From: Clostridia bacterium
GTDB lineage: Bacteria; Bacillota; Peptococcia; DRI-13; UBA5745
Assembly (NCBI GenBank): GCA_018434325.1
Contig: JAHDPO010000002.1
Span: 62,001-126,000 of the forward strand
Length of the DNA stretch: 64,000 nucleotides
Direction: 5' to 3'
How positions within the stretch are numbered: position 1 is the stretch's first letter; each line of letters begins with the position of its first letter. Shown here piece after piece: positions 24,360 through 36,257 of the stretch. Under the pieces are notes generated by a model. That model was not told where the DNA came from. It searched no databases and saw only the letters and a program-made list of their open reading frames with translations. The translations under genes were made by a program, and so were the position numbers.

Positions 24360-25502
24360 ATGTATTTATCTACGTTAAACCTAAAGGATTACCGCAATTA
24401 CCGGCAGCTGGAATGCGAATTTTGTCCCGGCATCAATATGATCACCGGCGCCAACGCCCAGGGAAAAACCAATCTCATCGAAGGGATCTATTATCTTTCT
24501 ATCGGCAAAGCTTATCGCTTGGCCAAAGATGAACAGCTGATCCTATGGGGCGCTAAATCTTTTCAGATCAAAGCCTCCGCAGAAAATCGCCGGGGCAGAA
24601 CAAATATTGAAATTCGTTATCACCAGGAGGAAAAACCGGCCAAGATGGCAAGCGTCGGCGGCCTTCGTCTTACCAAGATGGAAGAGCTAAGCGGGGCCTT
24701 GACTTCCGTTTTATTTTCACCGGACAGCATGGCCATCATTAAGGGTTCTCCTCAGGAACGCCGCAATTTCCTGGATTACGACATCAGTCAGATAAGTTTT
24801 AACTATGGCAGAAATATTTATAAATATAAGCGTCTCCTGGCCCAGCGCAATGCTTTATTAAAAAAACTGGGCCCTCTTCCTTTGCGCTTAGAAGACAAAA
24901 AAGAGAAGCTTCTGATTTGGGATCAACAATTGGTCGAGTGCGGCAGCCATATCATCGAAAAAAGATTGGCAGTAATCGAAAAGCTTGCTCCCCTGGCCCG
25001 GCTGGCTCAGAGAAAGCTGACGGCAGGCAAGGAGAATATTGAGCTTAACTATGTTCTTTGCCATAAAAACAATATAGACGAAGGAAAAGATAAGGATATA
25101 GCGGCCTTCCTTATGGAAGCCAGAGAAGACTCCATAAAAGAAGACCTGCGCTGCGGTTCTACTCAATGGGGGCCTCACCGGGATGATTTGACGGTGGCTT
25201 TAGATGGTGTAAATTTGAAGCAATACGGTTCTCAGGGGCAGCAAAGGACAGGAGTTTTAGCCCTAAAGCTGGCGGAGCTGGAGTTTTTTCGAGGAGAATC
25301 CGGTGAGTATCCCCTGCTGCTTTTGGATGACGTGATGTCGGAACTGGATGAAAATCGTCAATTACAATTGTTGAATTTTATTAATGAAAAATCTATACAA
25401 TGTCTGATTACAGCCACTGAGGCGAGAAATTTAAATTTAAGAGAAAAACGACAAATTAAGCGATTTCTTGTCGACAAAGGCAAAATTGAAGAGTTTAGGT
25501 GA
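24360..25502 (+). CDS. recF: DNA repair protein RecF
   Basis: 380 residues. Walker A NAQGKTNLIEGIYYLS, the signature YGSQGQQRTGVLALKLAE and the Walker B/D-loop LLLLDDVMSELDENR are present, as in SMC-like ATPases of the RecFOR pathway. It loads RecA at gaps. The small S4-domain gene (yaaA) often found between dnaN and recF is absent; only 33 bp separate them. Confidence 0.96.
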   Translation: MYLSTLNLKDYRNYRQLECEFCPGINMITGANAQGKTNLIEGIYYLSIGKAYRLAKDEQLILWGAKSFQIKASAENRRGRTNIEIRYHQEEKPAKMASVGGLRLTKMEELSGALTSVLFSPDSMAIIKGSPQERRNFLDYDISQISFNYGRNIYKYKRLLAQRNALLKKLGPLPLRLEDKKEKLLIWDQQLVECGSHIIEKRLAVIEKLAPLARLAQRKLTAGKENIELNYVLCHKNNIDEGKDKDIAAFLMEAREDSIKEDLRCGSTQWGPHRDDLTVALDGVNLKQYGSQGQQRTGVLALKLAELEFFRGESGEYPLLLLDDVMSELDENRQLQLLNFINEKSIQCLITATEARNLNLREKRQIKRFLVDKGKIEEFR

Positions 25503-25553
25503 TTTCTCTTGCTTATTAAGCAAATTTAATATAAACTTTAAAAGGTTATAGGT

Positions 25554-25589
25554 AAGAAACACCACTAGTTAGATAGTAAGATGTTTCTT
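25554..25589 (+). other. Inverted repeat before the gyrB ribosome site
   Basis: AAGAAACA (25554-25561) and TGTTTCTT (25582-25589) flank 20 bases, just ahead of GAAGGAGG at 25592. It could be an operator or a leader hairpin of gyrB. No more can be said. Confidence 0.35.
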
Positions 25590-25602
25590 TTGAAGGAGGT
25601 AA

Positions 25603-27519
<1,917 letters not shown>

Positions 27520-27545
27520 ATTAAAGATCGAGGTGAGAACCCTAA

Positions 27546-30008
27546 ATGGATAAAGAAGGAAGCCTTTTTGACGGCAAGGTAGTTCCTGTTCGCCTGGAAG
27601 AGGAGATGAAAAAATCCTATATCAACTATTCCATGAGCGTTATTGCCGGCCGGGCTTTACCTGACGTCCGGGACGGCTTAAAGCCTGTACATCGCCGGAT
27701 ATTATATTCCATGCACGAATCCGGCATTACCAATGATAAGCCTTATCGTAAATCCGCCCGCGTAGTCGGTGACGTTATGGGTCGCTATCATCCCCACGGC
27801 GACTCTTCTGTTTACGATGCTTTGGTGCGTTTGGCCCAGGATTTTTCCAGCCGCTACATGCTGGCCGACGGCCAGGGCAACTTCGGTTCTGTGGATGGCG
27901 ATGATGCGGCAGCTCAGCGTTATACGGAAGTCCGTATGTCAAAAATCGCTCAGGAAATGCTGCGGGAAATCGAAAAAGAAACGGTAGATTTTGCGCCTAA
28001 CTACGATAACGAATTACAAGAGCCTACGGTATTGCCTTCCCGAATACCTAACCTTTTGTTAAATGGTTCCTCCGGTATTGCCGTAGGTATGGCCACTAAT
28101 ATCCCTCCCCACAATTTGACGGAAGTAGTGGATGGCGTTATTGCCATGATCGATAACCCCCAGATCACGGTAGGGGAATTGATGGAGCACATCAAAGGCC
28201 CGGATTACCCCACCGGCGGCAATATTATCGGTACCAACGGCATCCGCCAGGCTTATGAGACGGGCCGGGGCTCCGTTGTCACCAGAGGTACGGCGGAAAT
28301 CGAAAACATTGACCATGGCAAGACCAGGATCATCATTACCGAGATTCCTTACATGGTCAATAAGGCCAGGCTTATCGAAAAAATTGCCGAGCTAGTCCGG
28401 GATAAAAAAATCGACGGCATCACTTCTTTGCTTGACGCCTCCGACCGCAATGGCATGAGGATACTTATCGAGGTTCGCCGGGATGTTAATCCCCAGGTGG
28501 TTTTAAATAACCTCTATAAGCATACTCAGCTTCAGGAAAGCTTTGGCGTAATCAACCTGGCTTTGGTTGGCGGCGAACCCCGGGTATTAAACTTAAAAGA
28601 GATGCTTTATTATTATCTGAAGCATCAGGAAGAAGTTATTGTCCGCCGTACGAAGTACGATCTCAAAAGAGCTGAGGACAGGCTTCATATCGTGGAAGGC
28701 CTGCGCATCGCTATCGATTATATTGACGAAGTAATCCGGCTGATCCGGGCCTCCAAGGATGAGAAAGCAGCCCAGGAAGCTTTGATGAACAGATTCGGTC
28801 TTTCCGAGCGTCAGGCTAAAGCCATTGTGGACATGCGTCTGGGCAGGCTCTCCGGCTTGGAAAGAGAAAAACTGGAGGCGGAATACGACCAATTGGTTCA
28901 GAAAATCGCCTACCTCCGTTCTATTTTGTCTGACGACTATTTGGTGCTGAAGATTATCAAGGATGAGCTGAAGGAAATCAGAAGCAAATACGGCGATGGC
29001 CGTCTCACTAAGATTTTGCCTGACGCCGACGATTTATCTATGGAAGATCTGATTCCCGATGAAGAGGTTTGTATTACCATTACTCATGGCGGTTATATCA
29101 AACGGCAGCCCATTACGTCCTTCCGCAATCAAAAGCGGGGCGGCCGGGGCGTCAGCTCCATGACCACCAAGGAATCGGATTTTGTGGAGCATTTATTTAC
29201 CACCACAAATCACAATTACCTCCTCTTCTTTACCAGCCGCGGCAAGGTCTATCGCAATAAGGTTTACGATGTACCGGAAGCCGGCCGCCAAGCTAAGGGT
29301 ACGGCTATCGTCAATCTGCTTTATATTAGCGGCGATGATAAAATCACTGCGGTAATTCCGGTGAAGACCTTTGATGAGGATAAGTATTTGCTGACGGTGA
29401 CGAAAAACGGTATCGTCAAGAAGACTTTGCTTACGGAGTATAATACTTCCCGTAAAGACGGCATCATTGCTCTCAATATGGATGATGATGACGAGCTGAT
29501 CGGCGTTAAGCTTACCGAAGGCAAAGACGAATTGATCATGGCCACCTATCACGGCATGGTGATCCGCTTCTCTGAAGAAGACGTCCGATCCATGGGCCGG
29601 GTATCCCGGGGAGTTAAGGGGATCAATCTGGGAGCCGGCGATCACGTGGTATCCGTAGAAAACATTGCCGCTGGTGAAGAGCTTCTCTTCATTACCGAGA
29701 AGGGCTTCGGCAAATGCACCAGGCTCCGGGAATTCCGGATCCAAAGCCGGGGCGGCAAAGGTCTTATAGGTATCCGCTGTACCAATAAAAACGGCATGGT
29801 GGCCGGTGTAACGGCTATTTCTGCCGGCGGCGAAATCATGATCATCACGAAAGAAGGCATTATGATCCGCTGCTTCACCGACGATATCAGCTCCATCGGC
29901 CGGGCTACCCAAGGGGTGAAAGTCATGCACCTGGGAGAAAACGATCAGGTGCAGGCCATAGCTAAGGTTGTGGTGAAGGATGAAGAAGAAGAAGAAGAAG
30001 GATTATAA
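27546..30008 (+). CDS. gyrA: DNA gyrase subunit A
   Basis: 820 residues. The breakage-reunion domain has the catalytic tyrosine in AAQRYTEVRMS and the region HPHGDSSVYDALVRLAQ. The quinolone-determining positions there are Ser and Asp, the usual drug-sensitive residues. The C-terminal beta-pinwheel includes the GyrA box QRGGRGV, which marks true gyrase rather than topoisomerase IV. An acidic tail (DEEEEEEGL) ends the protein. It follows gyrB by 26 bp. Confidence 0.98.
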   Translation: MDKEGSLFDGKVVPVRLEEEMKKSYINYSMSVIAGRALPDVRDGLKPVHRRILYSMHESGITNDKPYRKSARVVGDVMGRYHPHGDSSVYDALVRLAQDFSSRYMLADGQGNFGSVDGDDAAAQRYTEVRMSKIAQEMLREIEKETVDFAPNYDNELQEPTVLPSRIPNLLLNGSSGIAVGMATNIPPHNLTEVVDGVIAMIDNPQITVGELMEHIKGPDYPTGGNIIGTNGIRQAYETGRGSVVTRGTAEIENIDHGKTRIIITEIPYMVNKARLIEKIAELVRDKKIDGITSLLDASDRNGMRILIEVRRDVNPQVVLNNLYKHTQLQESFGVINLALVGGEPRVLNLKEMLYYYLKHQEEVIVRRTKYDLKRAEDRLHIVEGLRIAIDYIDEVIRLIRASKDEKAAQEALMNRFGLSERQAKAIVDMRLGRLSGLEREKLEAEYDQLVQKIAYLRSILSDDYLVLKIIKDELKEIRSKYGDGRLTKILPDADDLSMEDLIPDEEVCITITHGGYIKRQPITSFRNQKRGGRGVSSMTTKESDFVEHLFTTTNHNYLLFFTSRGKVYRNKVYDVPEAGRQAKGTAIVNLLYISGDDKITAVIPVKTFDEDKYLLTVTKNGIVKKTLLTEYNTSRKDGIIALNMDDDDELIGVKLTEGKDELIMATYHGMVIRFSEEDVRSMGRVSRGVKGINLGAGDHVVSVENIAAGEELLFITEKGFGKCTRLREFRIQSRGGKGLIGIRCTNKNGMVAGVTAISAGGEIMIITKEGIMIRCFTDDISSIGRATQGVKVMHLGENDQVQAIAKVVVKDEEEEEEGL

Positions 30009-30071
30009 AAGACTGAACGGATTTAAGGCATAAGGATAATAAAAGAAAATATTTAAGGAGGCAATCAATTC

Positions 30072-31259
30072 ATGAAGGTATTAGTAATCAACTGCGGCAG
30101 CTCTTCTCTCAAATATCAGCTTTTCGATATGGCTGATGAAAGCGTATTGGCAAAAGGTCTGGTAGAACGTATCGGTCTGCCCGGCTCCATCCTGATTCAC
30201 CGTCCTGGCGAGGCCAAGGTGGAGATTGAAGCGGAGATCGAAAACCACGATAAAGCTATTTCCATGGTTCTGGCAGCCCTCACTGACGCCAACCACGGCG
30301 TAGTGAAATCCTTGGATGAAATTAACGCTATCGGTCACCGGGTTGTTCACGGCGCCGAAGCTTTCAGCGGTTCTGTAGAGATTACCCCTGCTGTTATGGA
30401 CGCCTTGAAGGCCAATGTGGAATTGGCTCCTCTCCATAATCCTCCCAACATTATGGGTATTGAGGCCTGTTCCAAGCTGATGCCGAATACTCCTCAGTGC
30501 GGCGTTTTCGATACGGCTTTCCATCAGACCATGCCGGCAGAAGCCTACATCTATGCCCTGCCTTACGAATACTACGAGAAATACAAGATTCGCCGCTACG
30601 GCTTCCATGGTACTTCCCACCGTTTCGTATCGGAACGGGCTTTGTCCATGCTGAATAACCCCAAGGCCAAAGTAATTACCTGCCATCTGGGCAATGGCGC
30701 CAGCCTGGCTGCCGTCGATGGCGGCAAGAGCGTAGATACCTCCATGGGTATGACTCCTTTAGAGGGCCTGGTCATGGGTACCCGTTCCGGCGATATCGAT
30801 CCCGCTTTGATTGAGTTCATCATGAACAAAGATAATTTATCCATTGCCCAGATGAACAATATTCTCAACAAGCAATCGGGCGTCCTGGGCATTTCCGGCG
30901 TCAGCAGCGATTTCCGGGATATTGAAGGTGCTGCCGATCAAGGCAATAAACGGGCTCAGCTGGCCTTAGACCGTTTTGCCTATGTAGTGAAAAAATACAT
31001 CGGTTCTTATGCCGCTGCCATGGACGGCGTCGACGCCATCGTCTTCACCGCCGGCTTAGGCGAAAACTCCGCTTTCATGAGAAGCAAGATCTGCGACGGT
31101 CTCTCCTTCCTGGGCATTGAGATCGACGAAGAGAAAAACGCCAAACGGGGCGAGGAAATCGAAATCACTAAACCCGGCTGCAAAACGAAGGTTTTCGTGA
31201 TTCCCACCAACGAAGAATTGGTTATTGCCAGAGATACCGCTGAGATCACCAAGAAATAA
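30072..31259 (+). CDS. ackA: Acetate kinase
   Basis: 395 residues. [58 protein letters not shown] and [13 protein letters not shown] are the family signatures, with all active-site blocks intact. It makes ATP and acetate from acetyl phosphate, the expected energy step of a fermentative anaerobe. No pta gene is adjacent. AAGGAGG precedes the start, and a terminator follows. Confidence 0.97.
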   Translation: MKVLVINCGSSSLKYQLFDMADESVLAKGLVERIGLPGSILIHRPGEAKVEIEAEIENHDKAISMVLAALTDANHGVVKSLDEINAIGHRVVHGAEAFSGSVEITPAVMDALKANVELAPLHNPPNIMGIEACSKLMPNTPQCGVFDTAFHQTMPAEAYIYALPYEYYEKYKIRRYGFHGTSHRFVSERALSMLNNPKAKVITCHLGNGASLAAVDGGKSVDTSMGMTPLEGLVMGTRSGDIDPALIEFIMNKDNLSIAQMNNILNKQSGVLGISGVSSDFRDIEGAADQGNKRAQLALDRFAYVVKKYIGSYAAAMDGVDAIVFTAGLGENSAFMRSKICDGLSFLGIEIDEEKNAKRGEEIEITKPGCKTKVFVIPTNEELVIARDTAEITKK

Positions 31260-31340
31260 ATAATGACCGTAAACGGCAGAAAATAAGTAACCAATGTCGG
31301 GCTTTGGCAGACAAAAACAAGTAATGTGATTCCTTAAGAA

Positions 31341-31373
31341 AAAGCCTTGTCATCTAAAAAGTGGCAAGGCTTT
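31341..31373 (+). terminator. Terminator after ackA
   Basis: AAAGCCTTGTCA / TGGCAAGGCTTT hairpin followed by T. Confidence 0.8.
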
Positions 31374-31425
31374 TCCGTAATAGAAAGAGAAAATTGAAGA
31401 TAAAAGATAGAATTGGAGTAATACA

Positions 31426-32142
31426 ATGGCTGCAACCCCAGGAAATATTCGCAAGAAGGCCCTGAAGGCGGCCTTTCCTTATACGATACCGGTATTGACC
31501 GGCTTTTTTGTGCTGGGACTGGCTTTTGGCATATTGATGAGCAGCAAGGGCTACGGCTTTTTTTGGCCTACTTTAGTGAGCATAGTCGTCTTTGCCGGCT
31601 CCATGCAATTTGTAGCAGTGGGTATGATGGCCGGCGGCCTGGAACCGTTGTCGATTATTTTGATGACGCTGATGGTCAATGCCCGCCATTTGTTTTACGG
31701 CCTGTCTATGCTGGAGAAATACCGGGGCACCGGCTGGATGAAGCCTTACCTGATTTTCGGCCTTTGTGATGAAACTTACTCCATCCTCTGCAGCACTGAG
31801 CCGGCAGAAGATGTGGATAAAAATTGGTTTATGTTTTTCGTTACCCTATTGAATCAGATTTATTGGGTGGCAGGCTCTACCGTGGGCAGTTTTATCGGCA
31901 TGGCAATACCTTTTAACACCACCGGCATAGATTTTGCCCTTACCGCCTTATTTATCGTAATTTTTCTGACCCAATGGCAAAGCCTTAAAGGCCGGCCCTC
32001 GGCTTTGATCGGTATTCTTTGTGCTCTTGCCTGCCGGCTGATCTTTGGCCCCGATGGTTTCTTGATTCCTGCCATGCTTTGCATTTTGCTGACGGTAACG
32101 GTATTGCGTCAACCCTTGGAAAAGAGGTATGACCGCTCATGA
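31426..32142 (+). CDS. azlC: AzlC-family branched-chain amino acid exporter, large subunit
   Basis: 238 residues, strongly hydrophobic. The AzlC signature is seen: VLGLAFGILM, FAGSMQFVAVGMM and LMVNARHLFYGLSML, plus FGLCDETYSIL. It works with AzlD to export branched-chain amino acids and analogues across the cytoplasmic membrane. Its stop overlaps the azlD start by 4 bp. Confidence 0.93.
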   Translation: MAATPGNIRKKALKAAFPYTIPVLTGFFVLGLAFGILMSSKGYGFFWPTLVSIVVFAGSMQFVAVGMMAGGLEPLSIILMTLMVNARHLFYGLSMLEKYRGTGWMKPYLIFGLCDETYSILCSTEPAEDVDKNWFMFFVTLLNQIYWVAGSTVGSFIGMAIPFNTTGIDFALTALFIVIFLTQWQSLKGRPSALIGILCALACRLIFGPDGFLIPAMLCILLTVTVLRQPLEKRYDRS

Positions 32143-32483
32143 TTGACAGGATTACAATGAGCACCGCGGAAAGCTTGATTTTTTTTAGTCTTATTGCTGC
32201 CGTAACGATGTTTGTGCGTTTTTTGCCCTTTTTGATTTTCCCGGAAAAAAAAGAAACGCCCAAATACGTGCAGTATCTGGGCTTAGTCTTGCCTTATGCG
32301 ATTATCGGCATGCTGGTGGTCTATTGCTTAAAAAATGCCTCTCCCCTCAGTTATCCTTTTGCCTTGCCGGAGCTGATCAGTGTGGCCTCCATTGCTTTGC
32401 TGCAAAAGTGGCGCAACAATATGCTGCTTTCCATCGGCGGCGGCACGCTGCTTTATATGTTTTTGGTACAGGTGATTTTTTAG
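32139..32483 (+). CDS. azlD: AzlD-family branched-chain amino acid exporter, small subunit
   Basis: 114 residues with about four membrane segments. FVRFLPFLIFP, YLGLVLPYAIIGMLVVYC and LLSIGGGTLLYMFL match the family. Coupled to azlC. It ends 12 bp before the convergent stop of proS. Confidence 0.9.
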   Translation: MIDRITMSTAESLIFFSLIAAVTMFVRFLPFLIFPEKKETPKYVQYLGLVLPYAIIGMLVVYCLKNASPLSYPFALPELISVASIALLQKWRNNMLLSIGGGTLLYMFLVQVIF

Positions 32484-32495
32484 CAGGAAATCCGC

Positions 32496-33932
32496 TTAAT
32501 AGGCTTTGCCCCAGTAAACCATTTTCTGGGCAGGTTTGCCGCAGCAGACACAGGTATCGCTGATTTGCTCCTGTTCAAAGGGCATACAGCGACTGGTCGC
32601 TGTGGTTTTTTCTTTGATGAAGTCCTCGCATTCCTGGCTGCCGCACCACATGGCTTTAATAAAGCCGGTTTGCTTGGCCAAAATAGCTTCAAACTCTTCC
32701 ATGGTCTTGGCCGTGAAGGTTTTGGCCTCCCGGTTAGCCTTGGCTTTTTCGTACATGTTGCGGTGAATATCTTCCAGGAGGTCGGCAATTTTTTCTTCCA
32801 GCTGATCCATAGGCACGATTTTCTTTTCTCCCGTATCGCGGCGGGCCAGCACTGCCTGATTGCTTTCGATGTCTTTGGGGCCGATTTCCAGCCGCAGAGG
32901 TACGCCCTTCATCTCATACTCGCTGAATTTCCAGCCGGGAGTCTTATCGGATTCGTCCAACTTAACCCGGAAGCCGGCAGCCAGACGGGTTTTCAGGCTG
33001 CGGGCGGCATCAAGAACCCCTTCTTTATGCTGGGCAATGGGTACGATAATCACTTGGGTGGGGGCGATCCTGGGGGGCAGTACTAAACCGTTGTCGTCGC
33101 CATGGGTCATGATAATGCCGCCGATGAGGCGGGTGGAAATACCCCAGGAGGCCTGATGGATGTATTGAAGCTGATTATTGCGGTCGGTGTACTGAATGTC
33201 AAAGGCCCGGGCAAAGCCGTCGCCAAAATTGTGAGAAGTACCGGATTGCAGGGCCTTGCCGTCGTGCATCATGGCCTCGATAGTGTAAGTCCTCTCGGCG
33301 CCGGCAAAACGCTCTTTATCTGTCTTCTGGCCCTTGATTACCGGCATGGCCAGTACGTTTTCGCAAAGGTCGGCATACAGATGCAGAATCTTAATAGTCT
33401 CCGCTTCGGCGTCCTCTCCGGTCTCGTGAGCTGTGTGACCCTCCTGCCAGAGAAACTCGACGGTGCGCAGGAAGGGCCGGGTGGTTTTTTCCCAGCGGAC
33501 CACGGAACACCATTGATTATAAAGCTTAGGCAGATCCCGGTAAGAGTGGATGATATGGGAATATAAATCACAGAAGAGGGTCTCGGAAGTAGGCCGGACG
33601 CACAGACGCTCCGTCAGTTCCTCGCTGCCGCCATGGGTGACCCAGGCTACTTCCGGCGCAAAGCCTTCCACGTGGTCTTTTTCTTTCTGCAGCAGGCTTT
33701 CGGGGATGAACATAGGCAGGTAAACGTTTTCGTGACCGGTTTCCTTAAGCCAGCCGTCGAAGGTGCGCTGGATATTTTCCCAGATGGCATAGCCGTAGGG
33801 CAGCAGATTGAGGCAGCCCCTGACCGAGCTGTAATCCACCAGCTCTGCTTTTGTCACAATATCGGTATACCATTTAGCGAAATCAACCTCTCGATTGGTG
33901 ATCGCTTCTACGTTTTGTACGTTTTTGGCCAT
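32496..33932 (-). CDS. proS: Prolyl-tRNA synthetase, archaeal/eukaryote-like (type 3)
   Basis: 478 residues from ATG 33932 (GGAGGATAGG upstream). Class II motifs are visible: [38 protein letters not shown], and [34 protein letters not shown] split over the ATP and anticodon-binding regions. There is no INS editing domain. The C-terminal zinc-binding domain has CGSQEC and CVCCGKP. It charges tRNA-Pro. The type 3 form differs from the bacterial type with the editing insertion. No T-box was seen upstream. Confidence 0.96.
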   Translation of the reverse strand: MAKNVQNVEAITNREVDFAKWYTDIVTKAELVDYSSVRGCLNLLPYGYAIWENIQRTFDGWLKETGHENVYLPMFIPESLLQKEKDHVEGFAPEVAWVTHGGSEELTERLCVRPTSETLFCDLYSHIIHSYRDLPKLYNQWCSVVRWEKTTRPFLRTVEFLWQEGHTAHETGEDAEAETIKILHLYADLCENVLAMPVIKGQKTDKERFAGAERTYTIEAMMHDGKALQSGTSHNFGDGFARAFDIQYTDRNNQLQYIHQASWGISTRLIGGIIMTHGDDNGLVLPPRIAPTQVIIVPIAQHKEGVLDAARSLKTRLAAGFRVKLDESDKTPGWKFSEYEMKGVPLRLEIGPKDIESNQAVLARRDTGEKKIVPMDQLEEKIADLLEDIHRNMYEKAKANREAKTFTAKTMEEFEAILAKQTGFIKAMWCGSQECEDFIKEKTTATSRCMPFEQEQISDTCVCCGKPAQKMVYWGKAY

Positions 33933-33984
33933 TCCTATCCTCCTGACGCCCGACGGGGCGGGCACATAAGCTTTTCATTGTTTT

Positions 33985-34012
33985 AGTATAGCAGATAAGC
34001 GGAGAAACGCAA
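33985..34012 (-). promoter_or_regulatory. Possible promoter of proS
   Basis: Minus strand TTGCGT (34007-34012), 16-bp spacer, TATACT (33985-33990), about 50 bp before the start. Confidence 0.5.
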
Positions 34013-34292
34013 GAGTGTGACGCAAGTGCAGCATAAGATGAGACGCAAACGCGGGACAAATTAAAAGCCAATGCAATAGAGAGTCCGATGCTCAAAAATC
34101 GCAGTTGTGTGCAACTGGCAACCGGATTTGGGGTGAATTCGATGATGGTTTGAGCACTCGGGCCCTAAAATTCCTATCCACTACCAAAAGAGTGGTGAAA
34201 CCGGAGGTTTTGAAACAAAATTAGGGCTAAAGCGCTTCACCGGAACTCTGCATATATCGTTTAATTTAGCGAAAATTTAGGTTCTTGCTCAA
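34013..34292. other. Gene-free gap between hisF and proS, repeat-bearing
   Basis: Holds a 68-bp palindromic repeat (34089-34156) and, from about 34246 to 34277, a second block CTGCATATATCGTTTAATTT that recurs near 49824 (CTGCATGTATGGTTTAATTT). No gene is seen. Confidence 0.6.
34089..34156 (+). repeat. Palindromic intergenic repeat, copy C (short form)
   Basis: Begins TGCTCAAAAATCGCAGTTGT and ends with TTTGAGCA, an 8-bp perfect inverted end. The start, with CCGA before it, matches copy B at 49684 (CCGATGCTCAAAAA). The inner part is shorter and different. Confidence 0.65.
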
Positions 34293-35063
34293 TTATTGAT
34301 AGCAATCCATGCGTACAGGTATGCCTAAGCCCTGCAGATACTCCTTTACCTGGCGGATTTCCAACTGCCGGAAGTGAAATAAGGTAGCGGCCAGCATAGC
34401 ATCGGCATGGCCTTCCGTAACGGCTTCACTGAAATCCTTCAGGCTGCCGGCACCGCCGGAAGCGATAACCGGGATATTAACGGCATCGGCAATTTGCCTG
34501 GTAATAGCTAAATCATAACCCTGACCTACACCGTCGGCATCCATACTGGTCAGGAGGATCTCTCCTGCCCCCCTCTTCTCTGCCTCCAGGGCCCATTCTA
34601 CAGCGTCTCTGCCGGTGGATATACGGCCGCCGTTGAGGTAAACCTGCCAATTGCCAGCGGCTTGCTTCTTAACATCGATGGCCACCACGATGCATTGGCT
34701 GCCGAAATGCATGGCGGCATCGATGATGAAATCCGGATTGCGCAAAGCTGAGGAATTGATGGAAACCTTGTCAGCCCCCAGCCGCAGCAAATCCTTGATC
34801 TGATCGATGGAAGAAATACCTCCCCCCACAGAAAAGGGGATGAAAACCTGCTGCGCCGTCCTGGCTACTACCTCCAACATGGTGGAACGGCCTTCATGAG
34901 AAGCGTCGATGTCCAAAAACATCAGCTCGTCAGCTCCCGCTTCATTGTAGAATTTAGCGGCCTCCACGGGGTCGCCGGCATCCCGCAGCTCCTGAAATTT
35001 GATACCCTTTACCACCCGGCCTTTTTGAACGTCCAGGCAAGGAATAATCCGTTTAGTCAGCAT
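34293..35063 (-). CDS. hisF: Imidazole glycerol phosphate synthase subunit HisF
   Basis: 256 residues. TIM barrel with the catalytic Asp residues in [14 protein letters not shown] and VVAIDVK, plus [14 protein letters not shown] and IASGGAG phosphate-binding loops. It closes the imidazole ring and releases AICAR using ammonia from HisH. Its start overlaps hisH by 11 bp. No other histidine gene is nearby, so this is a detached pair. Confidence 0.93.
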   Translation of the reverse strand: MLTKRIIPCLDVQKGRVVKGIKFQELRDAGDPVEAAKFYNEAGADELMFLDIDASHEGRSTMLEVVARTAQQVFIPFSVGGGISSIDQIKDLLRLGADKVSINSSALRNPDFIIDAAMHFGSQCIVVAIDVKKQAAGNWQVYLNGGRISTGRDAVEWALEAEKRGAGEILLTSMDADGVGQGYDLAITRQIADAVNIPVIASGGAGSLKDFSEAVTEGHADAMLAATLFHFRQLEIRQVKEYLQGLGIPVRMDCYQ

Positions 35064-35790
35064 AGGGGTTCCTCCTCAAAAAATTGTATAAAAGGCGAAT
35101 GCCTAAATCACCACTTTTTTCGGGATGGAATTGGGCTGCCCAGAGATTGCCCTCCTCTACTGCCGCTAAAAACTCCAGGCCGTGGCTGCAGAGGCCGGCG
35201 GCATAATGGGCTTGCGTGTCTCCGGCAAAATAGGAATGGACGAAGTAAGCGTTGAATTGGGAGGGCAAACCTGCAAATAAGGCGCTGTCCGGCTTATGTT
35301 CTACCAGGTTCCAGCCAATATGGGGGATCTTCACCCCTGCATCAGTTGGGAAACGGCGAATAATACCGGGGAAAAAACCTAGGCCTTTATGGGGTGGGGC
35401 CTCAATAGTTAAAGAGGCTGATGCCGGTGCTGACAGTGCTGACGCCGCAGGTGTTGATGCCGCCGAAGTCGCCGGTGTCGATGACACCTCTGTCAGACCC
35501 TCGGTACTGCCGGCAAACATCAACTGCATACCCAGGCAGATACCGAAAAAAGGACGGCCTTGTGCCACATACTCCTTGATCGCGCCGGTAAAGCCCTTTT
35601 CATCCAATACGGCCATGGCATCGCCAAAAGCGCCTACACCCGGCAGAATAGCTTTAGTCGCCGTCATTAGCTTTTCCGGCTCTTCTACCAACACTCCCTC
35701 ATATCCTAAAAAAGCGCAGGCCTTTTGTACGCTGCAAATATTACCCATACCATAGTCGATAATGGCAATTTTTTCTTTGCCTTGATGCAT
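35053..35790 (-). CDS. hisH: Imidazole glycerol phosphate synthase glutaminase subunit HisH, with low-complexity insert
   Basis: 245 residues, against about 200-210 for typical HisH. The catalytic triad is C85 ([10 protein letters not shown]), H222 and E224 ([11 protein letters not shown]). Residues about 101-134, after SGTEGL-type sequence, are an Ala/Ser/Thr/Pro-rich insert ([20 protein letters not shown]). It is encoded by imperfect repeats of a GCTGATGCCG-like unit, and it sits before the conserved [13 protein letters not shown]. The insert is unusual for this family. The enzyme makes ammonia from glutamine for HisF. Confidence 0.92.
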   Translation of the reverse strand: MHQGKEKIAIIDYGMGNICSVQKACAFLGYEGVLVEEPEKLMTATKAILPGVGAFGDAMAVLDEKGFTGAIKEYVAQGRPFFGICLGMQLMFAGSTEGLTEVSSTPATSAASTPAASALSAPASASLTIEAPPHKGLGFFPGIIRRFPTDAGVKIPHIGWNLVEHKPDSALFAGLPSQFNAYFVHSYFAGDTQAHYAAGLCSHGLEFLAAVEEGNLWAAQFHPEKSGDLGIRLLYNFLRRNPYAD

Positions 35791-35822
35791 ATAATCTCCT
35801 ATTTCTGCATGTCTTTTGACTT

Positions 35823-35852
35823 ATTATACAGCTATTTTGATGCTCTTGCCAA
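35823..35852 (-). promoter_or_regulatory. Promoter of hisHF
   Basis: Minus strand TTGGCA (35847-35852), 18-bp spacer, TATAAT (35823-35828), 33 bp before the hisH start. Confidence 0.65.
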
Positions 35853-36257
35853 CCCGCTTTACGAGACCACTGAAAAAGTAAGTGGAACCTCGGCCTTTTA
35901 AGCAGGTTTCAATTTTTTGAAGTTTTTTCAATTGTATGCAGATATTGGTCTTACATTTCACATACAAACGCAATTTTTGCTCGCCTTAGCTTAGGTAATT
36001 GGTACAAGCGCAAATTTTGCTCATCCGGGGATGCGGACTTGGTGGCAGCTGTAATCTTTACACAGCCACCCCCAGAAAAACCCGAACTGGCCACAAAGCT
36101 TTCTACCGAAGCAAGCCAACACTAGATGCCGGATAAAGGAAGATAGGCGAAGTCCCTTGAAGCCTTGCAAGATCTGAGATTTTTAATATGTATAGTATAA
36201 TTTCGCGGGAAGTCAGAATTAATATAGCAGGAGCAAGATTTAAAAGGCTGCCGTGCC
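35853..36257. other. Gene-free gap between sortase gene and hisH, repeat-bearing
   Basis: Holds a pair of 20-bp units (35963-36022) and, near 36187-36212, a block ATGTATAGTATAATTTCGCG that resembles blocks at 34250 and 49826. No reading frame or clear terminator for the sortase gene was found. Confidence 0.6.
35963..36022 (+). repeat. Paired 20-bp repeat, 40-bp period (copy 3)
   Basis: TACAAACGCAATTTTTGCTC at 35963 and TACAAGCGCAAATTTTGCTC at 36003. The first unit and the CATTTCACA before it match the minus-strand unit at 5355-5374 with its CATTTTACC. Confidence 0.7.

Noticed and set aside
33933-34292. T-box leader for proS
   Set aside because: No AGGGTGGNACCGCG-like antiterminator motif was found on the minus strand.
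34293-35790. hisHF as an amidotransferase pair of a sugar (legionaminic/pseudaminic) pathway
   Set aside because: No sugar-nucleotide genes are nearby and all HisF/HisH catalytic residues are typical; a detached histidine pair is simpler.
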